Made by a program: the position numbers and the translations under genes. DNA of 64,000 nt from Trichobilharzia szidati. Its lineage: Eukaryota > Platyhelminthes > Trematoda > Strigeidida > Schistosomatidae. Shown piece after piece: positions 1-11,719 of the stretch (positions are counted from its first letter, which is position 1; each line of letters opens with the position of its first letter). The stretch is taken from the NCBI GenBank assembly GCA_944472155.2, contig OX235273.1:83570793-83634792 (forward strand). The letters are read 5' to 3'. Under the pieces are notes generated by a model that was given only the letters and a program-made list of their open reading frames with translations, did no database searches and was not told the DNA's origin.

Positions 1-414
1 TTATTACTTTTTACTACTTTCAACTTATTGGGTGATTAAATGCAAGTGAATGTGTTGCAGTGGTTGAGGCTTCTTCTAGTTTTATAACGTATCATGGGCA
101 ATCATTCTGGATCCAGTTGAATTCCTATGTTCCGATAGTCTAATTAAATCTAGTCTACTGGTTTGACCTACATAATTGACCTCGCAGTCATTACATGGTG
201 TCTGCACCGGAAATATGGAAAATTGGAATGAAAAACAGGTGTGAGTAAGGCTATATGAAGATGTTTGCTAACCGCCTTTCCACACATTCAGCCACAAATA
301 CCCCTGATCTCACAAGATTTCATGATGACTTTGGAGAGGAAAATCCCTTGAAAGCTAATAATAAATTGATAGAAGTCACGATCCATGATAAAAATACTCA
401 ACACATAATTATTA

Positions 415-690
415 ATTTTAGTGTAGCTGAATAATCTTTTACCTCAACTACATATGTTCTCCACTTGAAGGTAAACTAAATACGTGGAAGAGTGTGTATA
501 TCACTGGAGTTGATCACAGAGTCACCAGTGACGCTGCGTGTAGCCCTGAATTGAGTGTTGATTCTCTTCACGATTGTACTAGTACCAATTCTCGAAGATG
601 TTCCAGTGTACATGGTGGTAGAATATGTTTCATCGAAATACTCCATTCCATTCATTTTAATGCTGAATTCATTGATAATTACATGTGAAA
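415..690 (-). pseudogene. Decayed exon 5 of a cathepsin D-like aspartic protease
   Basis: Reading the minus strand from about 690 down to 415 gives a peptide that aligns along its whole length with exon 5 of the intact protease at 7346-11657: FSIKMNGMEYF for [11 protein letters not shown], then MYTGTSSRIG for [10 protein letters not shown], and SDIHTLPRI-stop-FTFKWRTYVVEVKDY for [25 protein letters not shown]. The catalytic Asp is Tyr, both Cys of the disulfide loop are lost, there is an in-frame TAG, and the splice acceptor that should read TTTCAG reads TTTCAC. It shares the DIHTLP and FKWRTYV wording with the relic at 22442-22658, so the two belong to one sub-lineage. No other exon of this copy was found nearby. 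It is a dead fragment. Confidence 0.8.
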
Positions 691-699
691 ATCACCACT

Positions 700-3600
700 A
701 ACATCCTACAGGTAAATATTACGTCCAATATCAGGTAATTAGATTATCATGAAAACTATGGAGAGTGAACTGTGGTTAGGCTAATACTTCCGTCTGCTTG
801 ATTTATTCCTGAATCCATCAGATGCATGGAGAATGGTGGAATAACTTTGTGCCAGTTAACACTAATGATCCTCACATACCAACTATTTCAATATCTTCCT
901 CAAACTGATATGGGGATTTGTAACAGCTGTCTCATCTGTGTTTCAAATGATGCCGTCACCGAGCCGATTTCATATCAGTTAATTCGTGTTTCCATACCGG
1001 TCAGGTGGATTGTCCTCTACACCAACACAGGACATAACCCTAAAATAAGTTGTATGTACAGGTTTTGAATGAACCAAGTTGAGCAACAGACTGGTTGGCT
1101 TCAGCTAGCACCAAGTTGACCAGACTATAGCTCACCAGAGGGATGGCGTACTGAACATATAACTGTCAATACAGATACACTGTACACATTCAATAAAGCT
1201 GGTTGAAGACAACGACAGTTCAATAATAGACCAGCCAGCCCCATCAAGCTCAACAAGAATCAGTATGATCAGTTCAAGTACAGGAGAGTGACCGGAGTAT
1301 TGGCTGGGGTGAATGCCATCACAAAGTGTACTGAGAAACAGACACATACACTACTACTCAGTGCAGAACATGATGAGCGCATCCCACACGCCTACTATTA
1401 TTCACGAATATGAAGTTGAGAGACAATAGAGCATCTCCAATGTGCTCAATTTGAACTTATACTCACCGACCAAACTTTTGTGAATACCAGTTTTACCAAA
1501 TCAATACACCTGAAAATGGTTTCTCGAACTGTTTACTTTCCCTTCATAAACTTTCAAAATTTCAATCAATACGCTTGTTTGCCATTAGACTTGTGTAAGT
1601 GTATTACTGTTTTCTGTGTGTTGCTATTCATTTTTGCTTTACATCGATTGACAGACTGACCGACTTTATCTCAATATTCTACAGCAAAATGTTTCACTGC
1701 AACACTGAGATATTGTCATGACAACAGATAATGAGACTCTTTGAAAATAAATAATCCTGTATCCATTATTCACAGAATGTTAAATACTCCGGGAATTAAA
1801 TTTCATAATTCGTTGTAACGGCGAATGGCTGATAGTTTGAAGACTGGCCAAACATTTACACGAGATTCGCGTCATTTTAGACTGGTACAGAAAATTATGT
1901 GTGAAAAAATGCACACGATAACATTCTGTCAAATAAACAATGTTAGGTATAAAACAGCTTACAATGGATATACATCAGTTTGTCTTGACCAAGATCCGAC
2001 GAGTGGTGAACGAAATGAGAGGGCTGATTGCGCCGACATTTTCATAAGTTTTGCAACAATTTAGATTCTCAGTGTAGATACTTGGTGCATTGTTGACAAG
2101 TGTGTGATCGAAGTCACTACTCTTGCACTTACCAATAAACTGAGTGAACACCTTCACAATATACAGTGATTAACAAGCACTAGGGATTTGGAAGTTAAAT
2201 GAATATCTTCTGCTCCACTCAAATTCCTCTTTAATTCCCATCTCAATTTTTATGATTTGATTACTGCGATATAATTGAAAACCAACATGAGAAATGTGTA
2301 GTCTTTATACCAAGAAGTAAGACAACACATTCTCTACATATCGGACCCTGAACATGTTTACTGTAAGAATTGAAAATGTATCCTTGAGCATCAGCAGAAA
2401 GGAATAAGTAATCAGCTAGCTACGCAAGCATCGTCAGTAGTCAATTCATAATAATAATTAACTCGTTGAAATAGTTCGTGGAAGATGCAACATTATCTGT
2501 ACTAGACCGACACACTCAACTAACTACAAATGTCCAAACACTTCATTTTATGATATCACCTATGTAGCAATGAAACATAAATGTTTATATGGACATATTA
2601 CGGTCATTCCGTCAGTGACTGCCTGTGTCACTGCGTTTATAGTGGGATCCCATTTTGACAGTGGACTAGTATTATTGGGTGATGTTTGAGTGGATGTTCT
2701 CCGTATGCAATCTCAGGGAAATTAGCTTCGTCTTCTGATGGAGATAAAATATCTACTAACAAATTTCTTTTCAAAAACTGGATACATTTCTCCCTCTTCA
2801 TGATTCTAAATGGAGTCAGAGCAATAATTTCAGGAGAATAAGATGGTACCATCATAGATTTTGTCCGCTTCTCATTTTCTGTTTACAGCCTAAAGAAACT
2901 ACTAGACTTATGTATGGAGCAACTTTAACATGCTTACAAACTTTTCATATATAGCTTGTAATTATTAGATTTCTTTTTACGAGTTGATCATGGATTGATA
3001 TGAGTTAGAGAAGCAATGAAATGTTACATGATTTCAGTTGACAGGAGGCTCCAAACTGAATGAACAGCGTTCAGTAAATTAAACTTATCTAGTTGTTACC
3101 TAGAGATTTCAAGTTCGAAAAAAAATTATTGTATGCATGCAATGATGGAGTTGTGTGATAAAGACAAGAGGTGAGTAAGCTGTTGAGTAACTAATAAATT
3201 GAGTAATAATATAGTGAATTCATAATAAAAGTCTCAGAATTACACCATATCAAAGGAGGTGAGGTTAAAGCTAAAGACTAGGTAATCAAGTGAATAAGAG
3301 AATATTGATATCCCGTTTCACGTGTTTGATACGGATTGCTTCACCAAACTGGAGGAGAATTGAGCTATTTTGTCTGCTTATAATTTGAAAGAGGTGGATA
3401 TTATGAAAACGCATTCTCGGAGACCTATCATCTAACACAAATAATTCCCACCTGGGCCTGCTACTGTCCTCAATCGCCATAGAGCCTAGATATCACTTTC
3501 CATGTATAACTTTTGACCTAGTAGATGAGCTCTGCATTAATCTAACGTACACATCATCTCTAAACATTCATTGTCGACCGCTGAATACTGTTCTTCCCTA

Positions 3601-3897
3601 TATGTTAGCAGATGACTGACATATTAGACAACTCAGTCAATCCTGGGCTCGTGTTCTATGGTCACCTGCACTCATAAATACAGTGAAATGTTTTCCAGGT
3701 ACAGGCAGTTTGAACTTAATTCTCTGGAAGTCTGAATGCTGTTAATTACAGTTGAATATACTCTGCGAGTCTTCTGGCCAGAAAGATATGGAGTGACCTT
3801 GTAGTCTGTATTACCACGAAAGTTTGAAGCTAATGGAAATCAGGGTGTGCACTTGTTAATTCTAATCTTACTGTCCACTGAAATTCTTCTATTTGTG
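700..3897. other. No gene recognised
   Basis: Only short AT-rich reading frames with no recognisable domain. No further protease exon was found on either strand by looking for the conserved exon motifs. Confidence 0.5.
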
Positions 3898-5063
3898 AAA
3901 TATAATATTTGTTGTCGTCACAATAAAGGCCAGTTATGCGGCGGATACATTTTTAACTTAGAATAACAGATTATGTAACATTTTATATTCGTCTACTAAT
4001 CTTATAATTATGTACCCCTTTCCAAAATTCTACACACCTTATGCATTATTCTATATACGACATTAATTATTTTACCACTTGACATTAAACTATGAATATT
4101 ATCACAAATATTTTAATTGCATGTCATACTATTATTATTTCATGTATTCACACCTTCGACCTAATTCCCTCACTGGATATAATTTTTATAAAAAACCCTA
4201 TACATACGATTGTACAGCTTCATAATAAATTCGTTGAAAAGAGTCTCTTCGCTGAATATTGTGTTCTTAATAACACATTAGTTATGGGGTCAATGTATAT
4301 GGAAAAGTTCAATTAAACAAAGTGACATAATCTTATGCCCCCTTGTGTATTCAAAAACAGTTTGTCATTACTCTTAACCTACGTTGGTAATCCTTATTTG
4401 ATTGGATTACCAAACGTTTGTATTAATTATACTTAGTTCTTTTTTTGTCACTTCGTTTAATTTAACTTTTCCATATATATTGACTTGACAAGTAAATGTG
4501 TGGTCGGATTGTTCGAAATATATAGTGCAAATACAACACATTTTTCAGATAATCTCCGTCTTCTAATAGTTATGGGGTGTCAAAATAAATAGTCGTATTT
4601 GTGTGACAAACGTGCTAGCTGAATTCGATTACGAAATATTGTAAAACGGGAGACATTAGTGATTAATCATAATAGATTTGCAGAGTGTGGGGTAGGAAAA
4701 TTGACAAGTCAGATCAAGGTTATAAAAGGTGTCAGGTTAGTGGCTAGTACTAAGTGGTCTGTGTTTTAATTATACTATCTCCTGTTTAACACAGACCACT
4801 TTGTACTAGCCACTCACCTGACACCTTTTATAACCTTGAACTGACTTGTCAATTTTCCTACCCCACACTCTGCAAATCTATTATGATTAATCACCAATGT
4901 CTCCCGTTTTACAATATTTTGTATTCGAATTCATCCTAGCACGTTTGTCACACAAATACGACTATTTATTTTGACACCCCATAACTAATCTGTTGTTCTA
5001 CGTTAAAAATGTATCCGCCGCATAACTGGCCTTTATTGTAACGACAACAAATATTATATTTTA
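3898..5063. repeat. Long inverted repeat (foldback element A), interrupted
   Basis: The right arm 4788-5063 is the near-perfect reverse complement of 4569-4765 plus 3898-3973, giving arms of about 275 nt around a 22-nt loop (4766-4787). The match runs from the AACACAGACC start of the right arm through CCCCATAACTAATC to GACAACAAATATTATA at the outer end. The left arm is split by about 595 bp (3974-4568) that are absent from the right arm. No coding capacity is seen. It is a foldback or MITE-like element, or a head-to-head duplication; the terminal-repeat family was not identified. Confidence 0.85.
3974..4568. mobile_element. Nested insertion (foldback family B) in the left arm of element A
   Basis: This block interrupts the left arm of the surrounding inverted repeat exactly; TA stands at both edges, suggesting a TA target duplication. 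Its right end (GTGGTCGGATTGTTCG, then CAAATACAACACATTTTTCAGATAA) resembles the ends of the elements at 47515-48194 and 44985-45085. It contains its own inverted repeat: 4285-4325 against 4447-4480 (TTTTCCATATA type). Confidence 0.6.
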
Positions 5064-6989
5064 TAATTGTAAGAACCTGAAGAGGAGAAATTATTGAAAG
5101 GAATATTCTTGGTTGAGATTGACTTTTAATTCATAATATGGGAATTTTCCACACTATCAAATCTTCTATTTGTGTTCAACTTTATACTACTTGCCATTAG
5201 TAAGTAGTCGAAACTATATTTTCTTACTTAGTAAAGACGGATTAGTTTGCGATCGAGGTTTAACCCACCTAATGTATTTGGGCACTTTTTGATGCATGGT
5301 AATTAATTTCTTATAGTTGAACATTACTTGCTCTATATTCTTTATTTCTGTACTCGTTACTGTTGAACACTGTTTATTCGCATCCCTTTATTCCGTGTCT
5401 GGCATTAACAAGCTGTTTAAATAACACGTGGATCGTCTTTGACACGGCTCTACTGTTTTTGGATTATTGACTCAGACTGACTGTGATTTTCGACACAGAC
5501 ACATCACAATCGAGGTTTGTATATTGCATTTCATATTTTATGTTTAATATTTTACCGTAGTTTAGACATATCCTGTTTATTCGAATTTAAGTCAACACAC
5601 AAAGTGAAGTTGTAATCATTGTTGGATTCCTGGTTGTCTATACATCAGTCAACTTGATATGTGTGTTCACTCACAATACTTCAATCAATGATTTCACCAC
5701 ATATGTCACCATGTATTGATTTGATTGTCTGATCCACTTGTTATTCGGATAAGCAGTGGTGTATGAACTGTCAAACAGTGTGCGGGGGGAAGAAACTGTT
5801 CACTTCAACTTCTCAAATTTACAAATCACTTCGTAGTACTTTTATGTTTATTCATCCTGCTTATATTGAATGAATTTATAGAAGTCATCGGGTAATCGAT
5901 GGTGTCAAAGTATGCTATCGTCAAACATATTTTAATTTGCTCAGTAGATAACAGGGTGAATGTAGCAAAATGAACACTCAGCTTCCCTGAAACTGTTTGC
6001 AACTCAGCCTGGTGTTTCTTTGTTGATTATTTGCATGATAACTTATGCTGATTTTATTACACTCACTAACCATTCATTTCAACAATTTCCAAGAAGTAGA
6101 CGTGTGGAAACTACTGGTAAATTAGGTAGAATTCGACTATGTCAGAACAACGAAAGCATGTGACTAGCTGAGGATAGTGTGACTTGTTTGTGAATGCAAG
6201 ACAGTATTTAATCAGAAATAGAATTGATTCTGTGTGAACATTTTGTATTTGACTAAAGTAAGATATTTACTCTGGATAATTACCTGATCGACGAAAACAT
6301 CAAAGCTGACATAAAATGTGTCCAGACAGAATTTAATCTTACGGAGATAGGACGACATGAAACTAGAGGATTTAAATGAGATTAAATAATATAAAATTTT
6401 TACAATTAAAAAATTGAAACTGACAACAGACTGATGGGCGGTACGGAGGCAAATCGAGAATCAATAATGCTTTCTGACTATAGCTGCTGTCGTGTCATTC
6501 TAAGATAATGATTTGAAATCTGTTGAAGAACCAATACAAATCAGAGATTCCTTATTCGAGTCGTGTCAGCTGTCGGTGTACATGTAACTACCAGGGATGT
6601 GTACCACTCAAGAGCCTCGAACTAGAATGAAACGCCTTTCCGGTTCTCAGTGCTGAGTATTATTATCATTATTATTGATACTATTGGCCACCATTTGAAC
6701 GGTAATCATGCATATCTTACTGGTTAATTTCACACACACTATCATTCTATTCAGTTCTAATTATTCATTCCTCTAAGCTTGTATAACGGTTCCTACACGA
6801 GACAACCTATTATCTTCTCTTCTACTTGCATTACCTGCATATTTTGTAAACACTAATATTAATATAAAAACCAACACCATCTTTTCAACCAAACCGATTC
6901 CACTCTATCAGTTACATCGCTATTATTCATAAGGTTATGTATCCGCATTCTCTGCCTAGTTGATGGAAATGTTTACAGATTTGAAACTG
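5064..6989. other. No gene recognised
   Basis: AT-rich sequence upstream of the first complete protease gene. No domain-bearing frame and no known repeat was recognised. Confidence 0.5.
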
Positions 6990-7345
6990 TTCGAACCGAA
7001 GGCAAAGTTGTTGAAAAAACAATTGCTCACTTAAATATTTCTTATTTAAAGTGTTCAAAGAGAATTTCGAAATTACACAAATCAAATATCTTTCCACACA
7101 TCTCAAATCCATTATGCTAAGAGAACTCAGTTGTACGTACATCGTTTATACTTAGTTATTCATGAAGCATGTTTATATTTGCCATCATTCGCAAACATCA
7201 CTTAATAATATACTGAAAACAAACAAAATCACAGTGATCTCCAATCAGAAATTTCATTGTTACTAGCGTGTTAATATAAGAGTATGCACATTTAGACAGA
7301 AAGACATCGTCAACGTTTTCGCATCTCCTTCTGATATTCATTGCA
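6990..7345 (+). promoter_or_regulatory. Promoter block of protease gene A
   Basis: The block ends at the start codon at 7346. It carries a CCAATCAGAAATTT element near 7240, TATAAG at 7275-7280 and the start-region motif CAGAAAGACATCG near 7305. The same ordered motifs precede the minus-strand genes at 50346 and 37659 and recur without a gene at 61299-61622. That conservation upstream of paralogues is the evidence for regulatory function; no transcript data are available. Confidence 0.6.
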
Positions 7346-10300
7346 ATGAATTTGATCATATTTCTCATCTGTCTATGTCAGGTGAATTCTGAGATTATCA
7401 AGATTCCATTGCACCCAGTGACTGGAATCAGTTCAATGCTGAATCCATATCGGAAACTGTTCAGGGTATTACAACGAAGTTGGGTGAATTTATTGAATGG
7501 CGCAGATACACCAACATCAGAACTGCTATATAATTATGGCAATGTAAGTTGACTTTCAGTAATGAAGCGAATGTTTGTTGATTTGAGTGATATCTGAATC
7601 TGCAGTACCAGATAAACAATGTAAGTCTAAGTATTGAAATATTTTTTGCTGAATGCAGAATCAGGGTACCTAAAATGATTTCGTTGTTACTGTTTGAGTA
7701 AGAAAATAAGCTGTTGTGATTTTCTCCCCTGACTATATCACCAGTAGGTGTTAATTGGAGGAGAATGTTTACGTATTACTGTCTCTCATTGTTAGCGGTT
7801 CAATCAATTTTCATCAGGCCTACAAACTGGATATTAATGTGACACGATAGTCTACAGTACACCGTGGTTTAGATGTCACATGTAAATAAATAATACCGCA
7901 ACACCGTGACACAAAATAAAAGTATTTAATGACGGATTGGTACTCTTGCACACTGCTTTACTTCTATTCTTTCTTTGATCAGATTTCATAACCTGAATTG
8001 TTAAATCTTCCAGGCTGTATTGCTAATATTTCGATGACTTTCACTTTAATAGTATTCCACACATGGATACAATAATGAAATATTGGTAGAAGTCTTTTAA
8101 AACCACTTATTATTGTCATTAATGTAGACTAGTCCATCATGACACTGAAATGACAGGCGATTTTCCAAATCTCGCGTTCATTATATCCTTTTCAGATTCA
8201 GTACTATGGAGAATTACTAGTGGGAACGCCACCACAAAAGTTTCGTGTACTCTTCGATACAGGATCAACCGAAACTTGGCTCCCCTCAAGAAAATGTTGG
8301 TTTCTCGACATTCCATGTTGGTTCATTCGATTCTACGACAGTTCAAAATCATCCACCTACCAGTCAAATGGTACCAAATTTAATATAAGTTACCTGATTG
8401 GCAGTTACTCTGGATTTTGGAGTATGGATACAATGCAGGTATTGTGGTTTTACGACTTGAAGTGACATTGGTTTCAGATAAACTCCTTAGTTATTCGCAA
8501 TCAGGCATTTGCTGAAGTGACAAATGTGTTTTCCGATGATTTCTTTGGTAGTAAGTATGATGGAATCATTGGTATGTCAAGAAGAAATGTGTCAAGATAT
8601 GGGAACACTCCATTCTTCCCGAATATACTCTCTCAGTCAAAGGATATGGATCCAGTATTTTCTTTCTATTTGAATCGGTAGGTTCTAAATTACATCATGG
8701 TAGTATTACACTTGCAATCAACGGCTGATAGTTACTAGATTTATGAGTAGTTCTCTGCCATTCATATCCATCTGGTGTGACTAATGTGACTCGATATTTA
8801 GTTATTCGTAATGCAGATCCACTTATAAGGAAATAGGTTTAATCATCTTTATATGAATACATAAGATGAATCTCCACCGTAAAATAAAATTGGGATCCAT
8901 CAAACAGGAAGTAGTTTTAGACCATATTCGAATAAGAGTATGGAGAAAGACTTGACAAATGCATTTTTCAGGGTGTATGTGACTTGCTCCATTTGAGCAA
9001 GATAATTATGGACACTCATTGAATTGCCTCAATACAGTAATCTATCTCCACACATCCCTCAATCAATTATTAGCTCCAAAGTTGATGCATAGCTGAGCGA
9101 AAATTATTCCTGCGTGAAATTAGATGCATTGCTACCCTCTCGAGATGTTTTCTCAAGAAACAATACACACAGTGATTTACAGAAGTGCTCACATATTTTA
9201 GGGCCAAAAAACAAATCCAATACATTCTTCGGTTTCGCCACAATCGACGATAGTGTTTCTTCCATTTGTACAGTGTGATCATTCTCAATGGACTTTTCGA
9301 AACTATCTCCTCATCTGCTGTTACAGACATTGAATTACCAGTGTATTCGCGACGATTGTTTGACATGAGTAGTGTCTTCTAGTGCACACTGAGCTGAAAG
9401 TGTGCACAATTATGACATTATATTTGGAAAATAATAGTGCCTTATAGTACTGTCTTAACTTACATCGTTTTCACTTGCAACTTGAATGGCACTGAAATGT
9501 GATGTGTTGGAGGCAACTATTGAATTTTGTGATTTCATGCAAATTCGCGCGTCATGTTTATCATGATCACCATTCAAATTTATGTTGGACGAAGGCTAAA
9601 TTGAACTCACTTCTAACCAAGTAAGCTAAGCACAGTTTTTGTGTTTTGTATTTTGTAGAAAGAACGGTCATGTCGGTGGAGAGATGGTGATTGGTGGTGT
9701 CAATCCTGAATATTTTATTGGAGATTTCGAAAACTTGCCTGTCGTTTCTCATAACCGTTGGTCTGTTATAATCAAAAGGTAGTCAACTGATGCTTGCATG
9801 ACTTCATAGGCAAACATATCATTTTTTCAAGTGGACATTAAGACCATAGGAAGTGTGGAGTGGTTGTCACAGTTATGTATTCTAATCAAAGTATATTTAA
9901 TACACGCAACAATTCCCACTTTTTCCAGTAATAAAAGTCATACACTCAAATAAAAGTCTATTGGATGAGATATGCCTTGATAATTCCAGATGGCAAATTA
10001 GTGGACAGTTATTCTGCATCCCTAATTTATTACAGTTGGTTTGAACCTGAAATACTCTCTTCTAGTACAAATAAAGCAGTCATTTGACCACCATCACCTC
10101 AACACATGAAAACCGATTCCTCTTCTACCAAACAACATCATATATGCTGACTATCCATTTCTACGTGCGATAAACACACAGATGCTGGCGTGACTACTTA
10201 CTGGCCAACTTTCACTGAGTTATCGAAGAAAGTGTCATCTATTTGATTTTAATCTGTTGACAACCTGAGTGGTTTATCTGGAAACGAATGCCATTTGAAA

Positions 10301-11657
10301 TGCTGATAGTGTGTAGTCAATTTGCCTTGAGCAATCTCAAGTAGAAACTTTCATGGTGTGCGTAATTTCAGCATGGTTTGTATATGTTCACGAGTATTCC
10401 AGTGAAGAAAGTCATTAGAATGATTTAGTGAAGGCTGTTATTGGGTGAAAGTGCAATAAATTCTGATGAGAGCTGAAAGTTAATCAACAGACAGGGATTT
10501 GTGTATTTGTGTGGAGATGATTGAGGAGAACTTAGTATACCCATTGCGTCTGAGTGGTTTTGTGATTGGATTAATTTATATCAATACACCCTTCACTGCA
10601 TAGACTGGTTAGTGTTTCAGTTGTGTTTGTTTTACCATGTTTAGCATGAAGATAGGTGGAGCAGATTTTTGCCTTGGAAAATGCATTGGTATTATAGATA
10701 CTGGAACGTCTTTGATACTGGGACATAGCAGAGCGGTGGATGTGATGAATGATCATCTTGGTGCCAAATGGAGTGGTGATGGGGGTTATTCACTCGACTG
10801 TAATTACATTCACATGCTCCCTGCAATTGAGTTTGTCTTCAGGAGGAAGACCTATGTACTTAGCCCGAAGGATTACGTGCTTAAGGTGAGTATAATCACT
10901 CAGTTGAACTTTCTGATTCTGTTGTGATCAGCACACTGAGAAAACATCTTCACCAGTTTCACTAGTTTTCATTCAACAGACAGCCAAGTATTGTGAAATC
11001 CATACAACCAGTGTGGATTGATTTTAGTCACTTGTCTGTAGAAGTGAACGGCTTTCTGTGTGAAATGTCAGCTTCTAATATGATTTGTACGGCGTTCTTT
11101 CCATCCAGTCGGTTAACTCATATATCACGAATGAAAGGAATCACCAGAAAAATTAAAATTCATTTGTGGAGTCACCAGCACCAACTTATTAAATAAGTTT
11201 CAGATTATCACAGTTACTCACCACTTTCCTTTTTTTGACATCTCACTAGAAAATGCTGTCAATCTCAAATAATTCTGAACAACTTCATCCGCTTCCATTA
11301 TTTTACATAAGTAACCGTCACATTTTATCAGCATATTCGAGTCAACTCCATGGGAACGCACACCATTTGTGTTCTGGTCAGTTGGAGTTGGCTGTAGAAG
11401 TAGGTGAATTCGACATCCACTAAGATTGTTCTCAATTTTCTTTACAAGACAGGAAGTCTGAAAGTGACTAAAATTCACTGTATTTTTGATTTTAGGAGGA
11501 AAACTGGTTGTATACAGACTGTACATCACCTTTTGCCAGCAATGATAAATTACCCTCTGGATATTGGGTTCTCGGCGATGTATTCATGAGCAAGTTTTAC
11601 ACTGTATTCGATTTCGGTGAGTCACAGATAAGATTAGCTGATGTTGACGATGACTAA
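7346..11657 (+). CDS. Cathepsin D-like aspartic protease, six exons, apparently active (gene A)
   Basis: Exons 7346-7543, 8196-8438, 8478-8677, 9659-9778, 10621-10885 and 11496-11657 join in frame through GT-AG introns into 395 residues (A1 aspartic endopeptidase family). Residues 1-15 are a hydrophobic signal peptide, followed by a propeptide (PLHPV near 21) to about 66. The first catalytic motif is DTGSTETW (Asp87), with flap Tyr132 in FNISY; the second is DTGTS (Asp280). A cathepsin D-type CWFLDIPCW loop, KYDGIIGM, the [14 protein letters not shown] stretch and WVLGDVF near the C-terminus are all present. NGT and NIS are possible N-glycosylation sites. The enzyme would be secretory or lysosomal; flukes use such proteases to digest host proteins, including haemoglobin (family knowledge). 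AATAAA lies at 11691. The ATG was chosen because gene B and locus C share the same signal peptide start. Expression is unknown. Confidence 0.92.
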
Positions 11658-11690
11658 ACCTCGTTGTACTGGATCCCGTGAATCACTGAA

Positions 11691-11696
11691 AATAAA
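11691..11696 (+). terminator. Polyadenylation signal AATAAA of gene A
   Basis: A canonical AATAAA 34 nt downstream of the stop codon at 11655-11657. Confidence 0.6.
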
Positions 11697-11719
11697 CAAA
11701 TTTCGGAAAGTAATCTACT

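Noticed and set aside
8150..8383. Plus-strand frame overlapping protease exon 2
   Set aside because: An out-of-frame shadow of exon 2; the in-frame exon has splice sites and the DTGS motif.
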